DNA of 64,000 nucleotides from Sphingomonadales bacterium Ga0077557 (GTDB taxonomy: Bacteria > Pseudomonadota > Alphaproteobacteria > Sphingomonadales > Sphingomonadaceae), in NCBI GenBank assembly GCA_001464615.1, contig LNFI01000007.1, positions 186,001 to 250,000 on the forward strand. The letters are read 5' to 3'. A program made the translations under genes and the position numbers. Shown here piece after piece: positions 7,639 to 17,374 of the stretch; within the stretch, counting starts at the first letter, position 1, and the number at the start of each line of letters is the position of its first letter. Below the pieces are notes generated by a model that worked only from the letters and a program-made list of their open reading frames with translations, was not told the origin of the DNA and did not search any database.

Positions 7639-9669
7639 ATGACCTCACCCATCACCACTGAACGCCATGGCGACGTGCTCGTCATCATTTCCAATAACCC
7701 GCCGGTCAACGCGCTCGGCGCCGCCGTCCGTCAGGGCCTTGAAGCCGGTTTGAAGGAGGCCGCTGGCGACGATTCGATCAAGGCGGTAGTCATCCGCTGC
7801 GACGGCAGGACCTTTTTCGCGGGCGCCGACATCACTGAATTCGGCAAGGCGATGCAGGAACCGGGCCTGCCGACCGTTGTCGACATGATCGAAGCGTTCG
7901 ACAAGCCCGTGATCGCCGCGATCCACGGCACCGCGCTCGGCGGCGGGTGCGAGGTAACGCTTGGATGTCATTATCGCATTGCTGTGCCATCGGCGAAGAT
8001 CGGCACGCCTGAAGTAAAGCTTGGCCTGCTGCCAGGCGCTGGCGGGACGCAGCGCATTCCCCGGATTGCAGGCGTTGCTCTCGCGCTGGAAATGACGGCA
8101 AAGGGCGATCCGATTTCGGCGGCCAAGGCAATGCAGGCGGGGCTGATCGACCGACTGGCCGGTGAGGAGTCATTGGCCGCGGATGCGATTGCTTTCGCCC
8201 GCGATGTCGCCGCCGCTCGCCCCCTGCCCCGCGCCCGTGAGAAGACCGCAACGGCCGATCCCGACGCCATCGCCGCTTTCAGGAAGGATAATGCCAAGCG
8301 CTTCCGTGGCTTCGATGCGCCCGCCGCCAACATTGCCTGTGTCGAAAAGGCAGCTGACGGATCAAGCTTTGACGACGGTATCGCGTTTGAGCGTACCGAA
8401 TTCATGAAGCTGATGATGGGCGTGCAGTCCGCTGCCCAGCGCCACATCTTCTTCGCCGAGCGTCAGGCCGCCAAGATCGACGGCATCGCCGCCGACATTG
8501 CGCTGCGCACGATCAAGAAGGTCGGCGTGATCGGTGCCGGTACGATGGGCGGCGGGATCAGCATGAACTTCTTGTCGGCTGGTATCCCCGTGACCATCGT
8601 CGAGATGCAGCAGGAAGCGCTTGATCGCGGCACCGGCGTGATCCGCAAAAATTACGAAGCCTCCGCCGCCAAGGGCCGGATGAAGCCCGAACAGGTCGCC
8701 ATGGCGATGGGTGCGCTGACACCGACGCTCAACCTCGACGACCTCGCTGATTGCGATCTGGTGATCGAGGCGGTTTATGAGAGCATGGACGTCAAGAAGG
8801 AGCTGTTCGGCAAGCTCGACAAGATCGTCAAGCAGGGCGCGATCCTCGCCTCCAACACCAGCTATCTGAACGTGGACGAGATCGCCGCTTCGACGGATCG
8901 CCCGCAGGATGTGCTGGGCATGCACTTTTTCTCGCCCGCCAATGTGATGAAGCTGCTCGAAGTGGTGCGTGGCGCGAAGACCGCAGACGATGTGCTCGCC
9001 ACCGTCATGGCGCTCGCCAAGAAGATCAAGAAGGTCGCGGTCGTCTCCGGCGTGTGCCACGGCTTTATTGGCAACCGCATGCTGATGCCGCGCCAGGTCG
9101 AAGCCAATAAGCTGCTGATGGAAGGCGCGACGCCTGAGCAGATCGACCGCGTCCATGTCGAATTCGGCATGCCGATGGGACCGTTCCAAATGAGCGATCT
9201 CGCCGGCGTCGATATCGGCTGGCACCGCGATCCGACGCGGATCGAGAGCATTCGCGATGCGCTCGCCGCCGAGGGGCGTTGGGGACAGAAAAAGTCGGCG
9301 GGCTTTTACGACTATGACGAAAAGCGCAACCCGACGCCGTCCGCGCGCGTCGCCGAAATCATCGAGGATTTCCGCTCGAAATCGAACCTGCCCAAGCGTG
9401 AAATTAGCGATGAAGAGATCATCGAGCGCACGCTTTACACGATGGTCAACGAGGGCGCGCTGATCCTGGAAGAGAAGATGGCGCAGCGCGCATCGGACAT
9501 CGATGTCGTGTGGATCTATGGCTATGGCTGGCCGGTCTATCGCGGTGGACCAATGTTCTGGGCCGATACAGAGGGGGCCAAGAAGATCGTCGCGGGGCTG
9601 GAGAAGCACGGCTTCAAGGTAGCGGAATTGCTAAAGAGCAATGCCGAGACGGGGAGCCGCTTCAAGTGA
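7639..9669 (+). CDS. fadJ: bifunctional enoyl-CoA hydratase/3-hydroxyacyl-CoA dehydrogenase
   Basis: 676 aa. Residues 1-190 are a crotonase domain with oxyanion motif FAGADI (60-65) and both catalytic glutamates, E105 in GGGCEVTLG and E125 in GTPEVKLG. Residues about 292-475 form the NAD-binding 3-hydroxyacyl-CoA dehydrogenase domain with GAGTMG (299-304) and catalytic H429 in GMHFFSP; the helical C-terminal domain runs to about 670. It carries out hydration and NAD-dependent oxidation in beta-oxidation. AGGAG lies 9 nt before the ATG. No thiolase is adjacent, so thiolysis must come from elsewhere (51716 in this window is one option). FadJ versus FadB naming is by architecture only. Confidence 0.93.
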   Translation: MTSPITTERHGDVLVIISNNPPVNALGAAVRQGLEAGLKEAAGDDSIKAVVIRCDGRTFFAGADITEFGKAMQEPGLPTVVDMIEAFDKPVIAAIHGTALGGGCEVTLGCHYRIAVPSAKIGTPEVKLGLLPGAGGTQRIPRIAGVALALEMTAKGDPISAAKAMQAGLIDRLAGEESLAADAIAFARDVAAARPLPRAREKTATADPDAIAAFRKDNAKRFRGFDAPAANIACVEKAADGSSFDDGIAFERTEFMKLMMGVQSAAQRHIFFAERQAAKIDGIAADIALRTIKKVGVIGAGTMGGGISMNFLSAGIPVTIVEMQQEALDRGTGVIRKNYEASAAKGRMKPEQVAMAMGALTPTLNLDDLADCDLVIEAVYESMDVKKELFGKLDKIVKQGAILASNTSYLNVDEIAASTDRPQDVLGMHFFSPANVMKLLEVVRGAKTADDVLATVMALAKKIKKVAVVSGVCHGFIGNRMLMPRQVEANKLLMEGATPEQIDRVHVEFGMPMGPFQMSDLAGVDIGWHRDPTRIESIRDALAAEGRWGQKKSAGFYDYDEKRNPTPSARVAEIIEDFRSKSNLPKREISDEEIIERTLYTMVNEGALILEEKMAQRASDIDVVWIYGYGWPVYRGGPMFWADTEGAKKIVAGLEKHGFKVAELLKSNAETGSRFK

Positions 9670-9683
9670 CGGCTGGTGCGACA

Positions 9684-9810
9684 TTCCTCCCCGTTTACGG
9701 AGAGGGGGACCAGCTACAGGCTGGTGGAGGGGGATCGCCGGGAACGCAGCGCTTGTTGCCTACCCCCTCCGTCGGCGCTTCGCGCCGCCACCTCCCCGTC
9801 CCGGGGAGGA
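9684..9810. repeat. CT/GA-rich palindromic repeat supplying a ribosome binding site
   Basis: An intergenic repeat with arms around CCTCCCCGT (9688-9696) and GGGGAGGA (9803-9810) and internal inverted blocks ACCAGCTACAGGCTGGT and GGCGCTTCGCGCC. The last arm CCCGTCCCGGGGAGGA ends 5 nt before the start of the amidase, so its GGGGAGGA serves as the Shine-Dalgarno. Confidence 0.75.
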
Positions 9811-9815
9811 TTTAG

Positions 9816-11132
9816 TTGAAGACCGCACTCGCCACCGCCGCCGCGATCCGATCGGGCGAGACCACTGCCATCGCCGAGTGCGAGGCGGCGATCGCCCGGA
9901 TCGAGGCTGGCGACGGCGAGATCAACGCGGTTGTCGTCCGTGACTTCGACCGCGCACGCGATCAGGCGCGCGCGGTCGATGCGCAGGTGGCGGCAGGCGT
10001 CATGGCCGGCGTGCTGCTCGGCGTGCCGATGACGGTGAAGGAGAGCTTCGACGTTGCCGGTCTGGTCAGCTGCTGGGGCTTTGCCGAGCATGCCGATTTC
10101 GTGGCGAGCGAGGATGCCATCGCCGTCCAGCGCCTGAAGCGTGCTGGTGCCGTGATTCTGGGCAAGACGAACGTGCCGGTCGCGCTCGCTGACTTGCAGA
10201 CCAACAACCCGGTTTATGGGCGGACGCGCAACCCGCACAACCTGGATCGCGTGCCCGGTGGCTCGTCCGGCGGCGCGGCAGCGGCGCTGGCAGCGGGTTA
10301 TGTGCCGATCGAAATCGGGTCCGACATTGGCGGATCGATCCGCTTGCCCGCCGCTTTCTGCGGCATATGGGGGCACAAGCCGACCTACAACGCATTGTTA
10401 AGTTACGGCCATAACTTCCCGCGTACCGAAGGCTGCGGTGTTGCGCTCAACGTCATCGGCCCCTTAGCGCGCGATGCCGATGATCTGGAGGCGCTCTTCG
10501 AAGTGATGGGCGGCGATGCGCTTGCCCGCCCTGCCCCACGCGGACCGGGCGACTGGCGAATCCTGCTGCTCGATCCGCACCCCAACGTCCCCGTGCAGGC
10601 ATCGATCCGCGCGGCGATCGAAGCCACTGGCAAGGCGTTCGAGGCAGCAGGCGCGATAGTCGATCGCGAGACCGATTTGTTGCCCGATCTCATCACTCAG
10701 TCGGCCAACTATATCCGCATGCTGCTCACCGCGATGTCGCGTGGCGGGATGCCGCCCAATGGCGCGCCGCCGACGTCGCTTGGCGACTGGTTCGGGCTGA
10801 TCGACGCGCAGGCCAAGTGCCGCCGCGATTGGGGCCGGCTGTTCGGCAGCTATGATGCGGTGATTGCGCCGATCTGGGGCACCACTGCTTACCCGCATGA
10901 CGACACGCCGCTTGGCGAGCGCATGCTGACAATCGACGGTACGCCGACCCCTGCCGGCATGCAGATGGCGCTGCCCGGCCTAGCCACTTTCCCGATGCTG
11001 CCCGCGACCAGTGTTCGGGTGGGCACCGATGCCGATGGCCTGCCGATCGGCGTGCAGGTGATTGCCGATTACAACCGCGACTGGACGGCGATTGCCGTTG
11101 CGCGCGCGGCCCATGATTTGATGAGGAGCTGA
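9816..11132 (+). CDS. amidase (amidase-signature family)
   Basis: 438 aa. The Ser-cisSer-Lys triad is intact: Lys75 in MTVKESFD, cis-Ser150 in GGSSGG and nucleophile Ser174 in SDIGGSIRLP. Such enzymes hydrolyse amides or transamidate; there is no GatB or GatC partner nearby, so a catabolic amidase is more likely than GatA. The start is a TTG at 9816, supported by GGGGAGGA ending 5 nt upstream; no ATG fits before Lys75 except deep in the domain. Four nt separate it from the acyl-CoA dehydrogenase gene that follows, so the two are co-transcribed. No signal peptide. Confidence 0.9.
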   Translation: MKTALATAAAIRSGETTAIAECEAAIARIEAGDGEINAVVVRDFDRARDQARAVDAQVAAGVMAGVLLGVPMTVKESFDVAGLVSCWGFAEHADFVASEDAIAVQRLKRAGAVILGKTNVPVALADLQTNNPVYGRTRNPHNLDRVPGGSSGGAAAALAAGYVPIEIGSDIGGSIRLPAAFCGIWGHKPTYNALLSYGHNFPRTEGCGVALNVIGPLARDADDLEALFEVMGGDALARPAPRGPGDWRILLLDPHPNVPVQASIRAAIEATGKAFEAAGAIVDRETDLLPDLITQSANYIRMLLTAMSRGGMPPNGAPPTSLGDWFGLIDAQAKCRRDWGRLFGSYDAVIAPIWGTTAYPHDDTPLGERMLTIDGTPTPAGMQMALPGLATFPMLPATSVRVGTDADGLPIGVQVIADYNRDWTAIAVARAAHDLMRS

Positions 11133-11136
11133 AACG

Positions 11137-12318
11137 ATGAGCGACCTGGAAACCTTCCGCGCTGAGACGCGCGCCTGGCTTGAGGCGAATTGCCCGTCAG
11201 AAATGCGCGAGCCCGCCCGCACCGAAAAGGACGCCAATTGGGGCGGCCGCAACGCGGATTTCCAACCCGGACAAAAAGAATGGATGGACGCGATGGCGTC
11301 GCGCGGCTGGACCGTGCCCGACTGGCCGGTGGCCTATGGCGGTGGCGGCCTCTCGCCTGCCGAAACGAAGATCTTGCGAGAAGAAATGGCGGCGATGAAG
11401 TGCCGCAACCCGCTCAACAGCTTCGGCATTTCGATGCTCGGACCTGCACTGCTGAAATATGGCACTGAGGAGCAGAAGCTCGAGCATCTCACCAAGATTG
11501 CGCGCGGCGAAATCCGCTGGTGCCAAGGCTATTCGGAACCCAATGCCGGGTCCGACCTTGCCAGCCTGGCGACATCTGCCGAGGACGCAGGCGACCATTA
11601 TGTCATCAACGGGCAAAAGGTCTGGACCAGCTACGCCGACAAGGCCGATTGGATTTTCTGCCTGGTCCGCACCGACAAGACCAACAAACAAGGCGGCATT
11701 TCGTTCGTGTTGTTTGACATGGCCAGCCCTGGTGTCTCGACCAAGCCGATCCTGCTGATCAGCGGTTATTCGCCATTCTGCGAGACGTTTTTCGACAATG
11801 TCAAAGTGCCGAAAAGCCAGCGCGTCCATGAGGAGAACAAGGGCTGGGACGTCGCCAAATATCTGCTGGGGCATGAGCGCGAGATGATTTCGGGCATGGG
11901 GCTCGGCTCCGTCAGCGGCAATCCATTGGTCGACGGGGCGATTGCCACCGTGGGGCTGGATCACGAAGGCCGCCTCGCCGATCCACTGCTGCGCGCGGCG
12001 ATTGCGCAGTTCGAGGTGCGATCAAAGGCGTTCGGGATGATGTCAGAACGCTTCATCGACGAATTGAAGGCAGGCAAGGCGCACCCCGCCCAGCCATCGA
12101 TGATGAAATATTACGGCACTGAATTGAACAAGTCGCGCCACGAGCTGATGATGGCATCGGGCGGCTCCGACGCGCTCGAATGGGAGAGCGATCGGTCGAA
12201 CGGCGGCGCGGAGCCACGCGCGTGGCTGCGGACCAAGGCCAATTCGATCGAAGGCGGAACCAGCGAGGTTCAGCTCAACATCATCGCCAAGCGGATTTTG
12301 GAACTGCCGGGCGCTTAA
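11137..12318 (+). CDS. acyl-CoA dehydrogenase
   Basis: 393 aa flavoprotein of the ACAD superfamily. WCQGYSEPNAGSDLAS is the FAD/substrate-binding middle-domain signature and EGGTSEVQLNIIAKRIL is the C-terminal end typical of the larger member of heteromeric ACADs. It oxidises an acyl-CoA to the 2,3-enoyl-CoA and passes electrons to ETF. A smaller ACAD follows after one repeat, a pairing common for steroid or terpenoid side-chain dehydrogenases that work as alpha2beta2 heterotetramers. It is closely related in architecture to the 29325 gene. Confidence 0.92.
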   Translation: MSDLETFRAETRAWLEANCPSEMREPARTEKDANWGGRNADFQPGQKEWMDAMASRGWTVPDWPVAYGGGGLSPAETKILREEMAAMKCRNPLNSFGISMLGPALLKYGTEEQKLEHLTKIARGEIRWCQGYSEPNAGSDLASLATSAEDAGDHYVINGQKVWTSYADKADWIFCLVRTDKTNKQGGISFVLFDMASPGVSTKPILLISGYSPFCETFFDNVKVPKSQRVHEENKGWDVAKYLLGHEREMISGMGLGSVSGNPLVDGAIATVGLDHEGRLADPLLRAAIAQFEVRSKAFGMMSERFIDELKAGKAHPAQPSMMKYYGTELNKSRHELMMASGGSDALEWESDRSNGGAEPRAWLRTKANSIEGGTSEVQLNIIAKRILELPGA

Positions 12319-12328
12319 CGAAAACGAG

Positions 12329-12430
12329 CCCTCTCCCCTTCGGGGAGAGGGTTGGGTGAGGGGCGGCCACAAGCGCTGCGCTGCTTGGCAACCCCTCTCC
12401 CCGGCCCTCTCCCCAACGGGGAGAGGGGGA
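12329..12430. repeat. CCCTCTCCCC palindromic repeat
   Basis: A near-perfect hairpin CCCTCTCCCC-ttc-GGGGAGAGGG (12329-12351) is followed by a second arm pair around 12393-12430 with CCCTCTCCCC and GGGGAGAGGGG. It lies between two co-directional ACAD genes; the downstream gene has its own AAGGA before the ATG. Confidence 0.85.
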
Positions 12431-12443
12431 AGAAAGGAAGACA

Positions 12444-13571
12444 ATGCCACTCTATCTCAATGAAGAACAAATTCAGCTGCAGGACACCGCGCGCGGGTTC
12501 ATCGGCGAACATGCCCCGGTCAAGCACATGCGGAGCTTGCGCGATGCGAACGACCAGAACGGATACAGCCGCGATTTGTGGAAGCAGTTCGCCGAACTCG
12601 GCCTCACCGGCATCCTGATCGGCGAGGATGATGGCGGGCTTGGCCTAGGTCATGTCGAGGCCGGGATCGTGCTGGAGGAGATTGGTCGCAACCTCTCCCC
12701 CTCCCCGTTCCTCGCCACCGCCGTGGCGGCGGTTGAGGCGCTGAAGGGCACGCCGCATGCCGCACGCTATTTTCCCGGTATCATCGCTGGCGACACGGTG
12801 GCGGCGCTGGCGATCGATGAAGGCGCAAAGCACCGTGCAACCGTTGGCATGCAGGCCGAACGTTCGGGCAATGGCTTCAAGCTGACCGGTGCCAAGCAGT
12901 TCGTGACGCATGGCCATATCGCCGACATCATCATCGTCGCCGCGCGGACAGCTGGCGCGCCCAATGACGCGAGCGGAATCACCTTGTTCGCGGTCGACCG
13001 CAACGCAGCTGGGCTTTCCGCTGAGGCTGAGCGCCTCGCCGACTCCTCACTCGCCGCGCGCCTCACTTTCGACGGCGTCGAGGTCGATGCCGATGCCGTC
13101 ATTGGCGAGGTCGATCATGGCGGCGATCCGCTGGGTCGCCTGCTGCGTGCCGGTCGCGTTGGCGCATCTGCCGAATTGCTCGGCGTCGGCGGCGGGGCGA
13201 TGGACATGACGGTCAATTACCTGAAGGAACGCAAGCAGTTCGGTGTTCGCATCGGCAGTTTCCAGGCGCTGCAGCACCGTGCGGCGCACCTCTATTCGGA
13301 AATGGAAGTCGCCCGCGCGGCCGTGCTCAAGGCGCAGCAATTGCTCGATAGCGGCGATGCCAGGGCCAACGAAGCGGTCTCGGTTGCCAAGGCAATGACC
13401 GCGATGGCAACAACCCTGGCTGTGCAGGAGGGCGTCCAGATGCATGGCGGCATCGGCATGACCGACGAATATGATATTGGCTTCTACATGAAGCGCGGAC
13501 GGGTACTCGCCGAGATGTTCGGCGACGCCAATTTCCACGCCGACCAACTCGCACGCGCGGCGGGGTATTGA
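12444..13571 (+). CDS. acyl-CoA dehydrogenase, smaller partner
   Basis: 375 aa ACAD. The N-terminal helical domain begins at once (LNEEQIQLQDTARGFI); the C-terminal QMHGGIGMTDEYDIGFYMKR matches the smaller subunit of heteromeric ACADs, and the Glu of TDEYD is the candidate base. Together with the 11137 product it should form one two-gene dehydrogenase. AAGGAAG lies 5 nt upstream of the ATG. Its stop overlaps the thioesterase start (TGATG), so the two are coupled. The gene at 28176 has the same architecture. Confidence 0.9.
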   Translation: MPLYLNEEQIQLQDTARGFIGEHAPVKHMRSLRDANDQNGYSRDLWKQFAELGLTGILIGEDDGGLGLGHVEAGIVLEEIGRNLSPSPFLATAVAAVEALKGTPHAARYFPGIIAGDTVAALAIDEGAKHRATVGMQAERSGNGFKLTGAKQFVTHGHIADIIIVAARTAGAPNDASGITLFAVDRNAAGLSAEAERLADSSLAARLTFDGVEVDADAVIGEVDHGGDPLGRLLRAGRVGASAELLGVGGGAMDMTVNYLKERKQFGVRIGSFQALQHRAAHLYSEMEVARAAVLKAQQLLDSGDARANEAVSVAKAMTAMATTLAVQEGVQMHGGIGMTDEYDIGFYMKRGRVLAEMFGDANFHADQLARAAGY

Positions 13572-14464
13572 TGACCGACGAAATGGCAGAGCCCGATCCC
13601 ACGCCCGCGCAGCTCGCGCAGAATCTGGTCGATCTGCTCGATATCGAAGAGATCGATACCGATCTGTATCGCGGCAAGCGCGGTAATGACGGGTTTGGGC
13701 GCGTGTTTGGCGGACAGGTGATCGCGCAGGCATTGCAGGCGGCGCAGCGATCCGCCGATGAACCCAAGGCCGCGCATTCGCTCCACGCCTATTTCATGCG
13801 GCCGGGCGCCGAGGATCATCCCATCATCTACCGGGTCGTCCGCGATTTCGATGGCAAGAGCTTCTCGACCCGGCGAGTCATCGCCACGCAACGCGGTGTG
13901 CCAATACTGACGATGAGCTGTTCGCTACAGCTGCCCGAACAGGGATTGGCGCACCAGGACAAGATACCCGATGTGCCGTCCCCCGACGATCTCGTCTCCG
14001 AACGCGACCTGCGGCTGGCGATGATTGATGATGTGCCAGACCGCTTCCGCGCCAACTTCTTGCGCCCGCGCATGGTGGATGTCCGGCCTATCAGCCCGCG
14101 CAGCTGGTTCAATCCAGTCAAACAGGAGCCGCGGCAATATAGCTGGTTCCGCGTGGTCGCCCCGGTCGCCGATGATCCCGCCCTGCACCGCGCGATCCTT
14201 GCCTATGCCAGCGACATGTCGCTGCTCGGCACGGCGGCGCTGGCGCATGGCGTCAACTGGATGACGCACAAGCTGCAGACCGCCAGCCTGGACCATGCGG
14301 TGTGGATCCACGAAGATTTCCGCGCCGATGAATGGCTGCTCTATGCCTGCGACAGCCCCTGGTCGGGCCATGCCCGTGGCTTCAACCGCGGCAAGATCTT
14401 TGCGCGCGATGGCCGACTGGTCGCGAGCTGCGCGCAAGAGGGACTCATTCGCCTGAGGGAGTGA
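13571..14464 (+). CDS. tesB: acyl-CoA thioesterase II
   Basis: 297 aa from the ATG at 13571, overlapping the preceding stop by 1 nt. It is a double-hotdog TesB: FGRVFGGQVIAQAL near residue 45, LHAYFMRPG in the first half, and in the second half YASDMSLLG, SLDHAVWIHEDF and the final AQEG. These positions hold the Asp, Ser/Thr and Gln active-site set. It releases free acids from acyl-CoA and may keep CoA available when a catabolic intermediate builds up. Followed after 3 nt by the dienelactone-hydrolase-like gene. Confidence 0.92.
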   Translation: MTDEMAEPDPTPAQLAQNLVDLLDIEEIDTDLYRGKRGNDGFGRVFGGQVIAQALQAAQRSADEPKAAHSLHAYFMRPGAEDHPIIYRVVRDFDGKSFSTRRVIATQRGVPILTMSCSLQLPEQGLAHQDKIPDVPSPDDLVSERDLRLAMIDDVPDRFRANFLRPRMVDVRPISPRSWFNPVKQEPRQYSWFRVVAPVADDPALHRAILAYASDMSLLGTAALAHGVNWMTHKLQTASLDHAVWIHEDFRADEWLLYACDSPWSGHARGFNRGKIFARDGRLVASCAQEGLIRLRE

Positions 14465-14467
14465 CGC

Positions 14468-15268
14468 ATGACGTTGAGTGCCGACATCAGCGATTTTTCG
14501 CGCCGCGATTTCACCTTTGGTGGCAAGACAAAACCCGTGCTGATGATCGGCGACAGCGGCCCCGCTGTCATCGTCATCCACGAAGTCTATGGCTTCACGC
14601 CGCCGCTTGCCCGCTTCTGCCGCTGGATCGCGGACGCTGGCATGCGGGCATATGCCCCGATTCTGCTGGGCACGCCCGATGCGACCAATCCCGAAAAAAT
14701 CAAGCGCAGCCGCCTGCTGCATCTGTGCGTCAGCCGTGAATTCACTTTGTTCTCCGCCAACAAATCAAGCCCGATCGTCGATTGGCTGAAGCCGCTTGCG
14801 CGCGAGCTGCACAAGGACTGCGGCGGCACGGGCGTGGGCGTGATCGGCATGTGCCTGACCGGAGGCTTCGCGCTATCGATGGCGGTTGATCCAGTGGTGA
14901 TGGCCCCGGTCCTGTCGCAACCGGGGATGCCGGTGAGCAAGCCGGCGGGCCTCGACATTTCCAAGGCCGATTTGGCTTGTGTGAAGCAACGCACAATCAA
15001 TGACGGGCTTGAAATCCGGGGCTATCGTTTTGACGGCGATCCGCTGTCCAAGCCGGAAAAATTCGCGACATTGCGGACGGAATTCGGTGGGGCCTTTACT
15101 GGCGTCGAACTGCCCGACGATTGCGCCAATCCCCAAAGTCCCTTAATGAGAGCGGGCAAGCCACCGCACAGCGTGTTCACCAGCGACCTGATTGACGGCC
15201 CGAACGAGCCCACCCGGCAAGCCGCCGACGAAGTGGTTGCGTTCTTCCAAACCCGGCTGGCTGCCTGA
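14468..15268 (+). CDS. dienelactone hydrolase family protein
   Basis: 266 aa alpha/beta hydrolase. IVIHEVYGF (35-43) and the nucleophile elbow GMCLTGG with Cys129 are the marks of the dienelactone hydrolase family, which uses Cys-Asp-His. The segment between the core strands is longer than in chlorocatechol-pathway enzymes and the C-terminal His is less clear. It is the last gene of the run starting at 7639. Lactone or ester hydrolysis is the likely activity; no ring-cleavage genes are nearby, so a chloroaromatic role is not supported. Confidence 0.82.
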   Translation: MTLSADISDFSRRDFTFGGKTKPVLMIGDSGPAVIVIHEVYGFTPPLARFCRWIADAGMRAYAPILLGTPDATNPEKIKRSRLLHLCVSREFTLFSANKSSPIVDWLKPLARELHKDCGGTGVGVIGMCLTGGFALSMAVDPVVMAPVLSQPGMPVSKPAGLDISKADLACVKQRTINDGLEIRGYRFDGDPLSKPEKFATLRTEFGGAFTGVELPDDCANPQSPLMRAGKPPHSVFTSDLIDGPNEPTRQAADEVVAFFQTRLAA

Positions 15269-15353
15269 ACCTCAGCTATCAATCGCATTCAGCTACGCTA
15301 CGGCTTGCCGCGCGTATTTCTCAACCACCCGATCCCCGGGTTGGAGATGTGTA

Positions 15354-15632
15354 ATGCGTATCTTGAAAATAATGGCCGCCGCTGGGCTGGCGATGTCTGC
15401 ATTGACAATGGGCACCACCGCGCAGGCCCATGATTATGACCATGGACGCTATGGGCGCGACTACCGCGACCATCGTGACTATCGCTACGACTACGACCGG
15501 CGTGATGGCTGGCGGCGCGGCTATGGCTACCGAGATGGCGGCTATCGCGATGGCTGGAGGCAAGGCTGGCGCGACCATCGCCGCTGCTGGACCGAATGGC
15601 GTCATCATCGCCGCATCACAATTTGCCGCTGA
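15354..15632 (+). CDS. small secreted Arg/Tyr/Asp-rich protein
   Basis: 92 aa. A signal peptide of about 25 residues (cut after TAQA) is followed by a mature region built of short repeats such as DYRDHRD, GYRDGG and DGWRQGW, rich in Arg, Tyr, Asp and Trp. GGAG lies 8 nt before the ATG. Similar short proteins are common in sphingomonads, and some resemble RcnB-like periplasmic proteins; no function is assigned. A hairpin terminator follows. Confidence 0.75.
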   Translation: MRILKIMAAAGLAMSALTMGTTAQAHDYDHGRYGRDYRDHRDYRYDYDRRDGWRRGYGYRDGGYRDGWRQGWRDHRRCWTEWRHHRRITICR

Positions 15633-15640
15633 ACGCGGGT

Positions 15641-15667
15641 GGCGGGGAAGCCCTGTGCTTCCCCGCC
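15641..15667. terminator. bidirectional hairpin terminator
   Basis: A perfect 11-bp stem, GGCGGGGAAGC-cctgt-GCTTCCCCGCC, lies between converging genes ending at 15632 and 15684. There is no T-tract on either side, as is common for alphaproteobacterial terminators. Confidence 0.75.
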
Positions 15668-15683
15668 TAAGCTGCGCGCGCCG

Positions 15684-16484
15684 CTACACCGCCGTGCGGC
15701 CATATTCCTGCTTGGTCACTGGATGGCTCGATGAAAGGCCGCCATCGACGGCAATCGCCTGCCCGTTGACATAGCTTGCATCATCAGACGCCAGGAACGC
15801 CGCGACCTTGGCGAGTTCCTCTGGCTGGGCACCGCGCCGTAATGGGTTCAAGCGACCGACCCGGTCCATCTTGCCCGCATCGCGCGCATAATCGAAGGTT
15901 GGCTTGGTCATCCCGGTTTCGGTCAGGCCGGGGCAGATCGCGTTGACGCGAACGTTCGAGCCGGATAGCTGTTGTGCGGAAACCATCGCCAGATTGATCA
16001 CGCCGGCCTTCGATGCCGAATAGGCCGGCGACCCCGCGCCTGAGCGGATGCCCGCGACGCTTGCCGTCAGCACGATCGCCCCGCCGCCTCGCTCAGCAAT
16101 TTTCGGCGCGGCATGCTTGATCGCAAGATAGGGGCCAATCAGGTTGACGCGCAGCACCTCTGTGATCAGCGAGACATCGGTATCGAAGATATTCGCCATC
16201 CCCCCCGAAATCCCGGCATTGGCAAACATGATGTCGAGCCCGCCAAAGCGTTCGACCGCCAGCGCCACCGTCTTCTCAACATCGGCCTCAAGCCCGGCAT
16301 CCATCTGGATAGCGACCGCCGTGCCGCCCGCGCCGGTGATCATCGCGGCGGTTTCATGCGCGCCTTCGCTGATGTCAGCGACGATCACCTTGCCGCCTTC
16401 CTGCGCAAACAGCATTGCGGCCGCGCGGCCAATGCCTGAACCGGCACCGGTGACGATAATCGATTTGTCGGTGAAACGTGCCAT
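15684..16484 (-). CDS. SDR family oxidoreductase
   Basis: 266 aa classical short-chain dehydrogenase: NAD(P)-binding TGAGSGIG (12-19), NAG, YSASKAG active-site Tyr/Lys and the C-terminal [10 protein letters not shown]. Asp near the end of beta-2 (VADIS) suggests NAD(H) preference. It is the second gene of a minus-strand pair with another SDR, 12 nt apart, downstream of the APH/ADH/ACAD set. It probably oxidises a hydroxyl group on a CoA ester or alcohol; the substrate is unknown. Confidence 0.9.
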   Translation of the reverse strand: MARFTDKSIIVTGAGSGIGRAAAMLFAQEGGKVIVADISEGAHETAAMITGAGGTAVAIQMDAGLEADVEKTVALAVERFGGLDIMFANAGISGGMANIFDTDVSLITEVLRVNLIGPYLAIKHAAPKIAERGGGAIVLTASVAGIRSGAGSPAYSASKAGVINLAMVSAQQLSGSNVRVNAICPGLTETGMTKPTFDYARDAGKMDRVGRLNPLRRGAQPEELAKVAAFLASDDASYVNGQAIAVDGGLSSSHPVTKQEYGRTAV

Positions 16485-16496
16485 AGACTTGCTCTC

Positions 16497-17261
16497 CTAA
16501 ATCGTCACCCCGCCATCAATAACGATGGTTTGCCCGGTCATAAACGCGCTGGCCTTGCTGGCGAGGAAGACAACCGCGCCCGCAATCTCTTCGGGTTCGC
16601 CAATCCGGCGCAGCGGCGTGGTGGCGTTGCGCGCTTTGACCGCGGCTTCATTTTCCCACAGCGCGCGGGCGAAATCAGTGCGGATCAGGCCGGGCGCGAT
16701 GCAGTTGACGCGCACATTGAACGGCCCAAATTCATGCGCCAGGTTGCGCGCGAGCTGCATGTCAGCTGCCTTGGAGATCGCATAGGCACCGATGATCGGC
16801 GTGCCACGAATTCCACCAATCGACGAAATGATGATGATGCTGCCATCGCCGCGATCGCGCATTTCGGGGGCGACCATGGCGATCAGCCAATGGTTGGAGA
16901 CGATGTTGTTATCGAGGATCTTGCGGAACTGATCGTCGGCAATCCCCTCCTGCGGGCCGTAATAGGGGTTGGAGGCGGCATTACAGACGAGAATGTCGAC
17001 CTTGCCGAACCGCGCCCGCGTTTCGTCGACGAGGTGCTGCAAGCCCGCCTTGTCGGAGATGTTGGCCGCGACCGCCATCGCAGTGCCCTCGCCGTACTTG
17101 CCGTTGATCTCGGCGGCGACTTCATTGCAGGCATCCTGCTTGCGGCTCGAGATGACCACCTTGGCGCCGTGCTCGGCGAGTTCCCAGGCGCTCGCCTTGC
17201 CAATCCCGCGCGAGGAGCCGGTGATGATGGCGACTTGGCCGTGCAGGTCGAATTGGCTCAT
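16497..17261 (-). CDS. SDR family oxidoreductase
   Basis: 254 aa classical SDR with TGSSRGIG (14-21), CNAAS in place of the usual NNAG, SSIGG, YAISKAA and GQTIVIDGG. The basic SSRK after beta-2 suggests NADP(H). The ATG at 17261 is preceded by GGGAGGGGAG, which is the end of the adjoining palindromic repeat. It resembles the SDRs often found beside ACAD10-like phosphotransferases in alphaproteobacteria. Confidence 0.9.
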   Translation of the reverse strand: MSQFDLHGQVAIITGSSRGIGKASAWELAEHGAKVVISSRKQDACNEVAAEINGKYGEGTAMAVAANISDKAGLQHLVDETRARFGKVDILVCNAASNPYYGPQEGIADDQFRKILDNNIVSNHWLIAMVAPEMRDRGDGSIIIISSIGGIRGTPIIGAYAISKAADMQLARNLAHEFGPFNVRVNCIAPGLIRTDFARALWENEAAVKARNATTPLRRIGEPEEIAGAVVFLASKASAFMTGQTIVIDGGVTI

Positions 17262-17266
17262 CTAAA

Positions 17267-17373
17267 CTCCCCTCCCGCTTGCGGGAGGGGCCGGGGGTGG
17301 GCCTGAACCGCTAGCATATTCTGATTGGCAAGCGTTGCGCCCACCCCTAACCCCTCCCGCAAGCGGGAGGGGG
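17267..17373. repeat. CCCCTCCCGC palindromic repeat
   Basis: CCCCTCCCGCTTGCGGGAGG at 17269-17288 is itself a hairpin, and a matching block CCCCTCCCGCAAGCGGGAGG lies at 17351-17370. On the minus strand the left block ends just before the SDR start and provides its ribosome binding site. Confidence 0.85.
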
Positions 17374-17374
17374 A

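Noticed and set aside
8362..9609. 415-codon open frame antisense to the beta-oxidation enzyme
   Set aside because: It is a high-GC shadow of the FadJ-like gene on the other strand; its translation is rich in Arg, His and Asp with no family motif, whereas the plus-strand frame has every catalytic residue.
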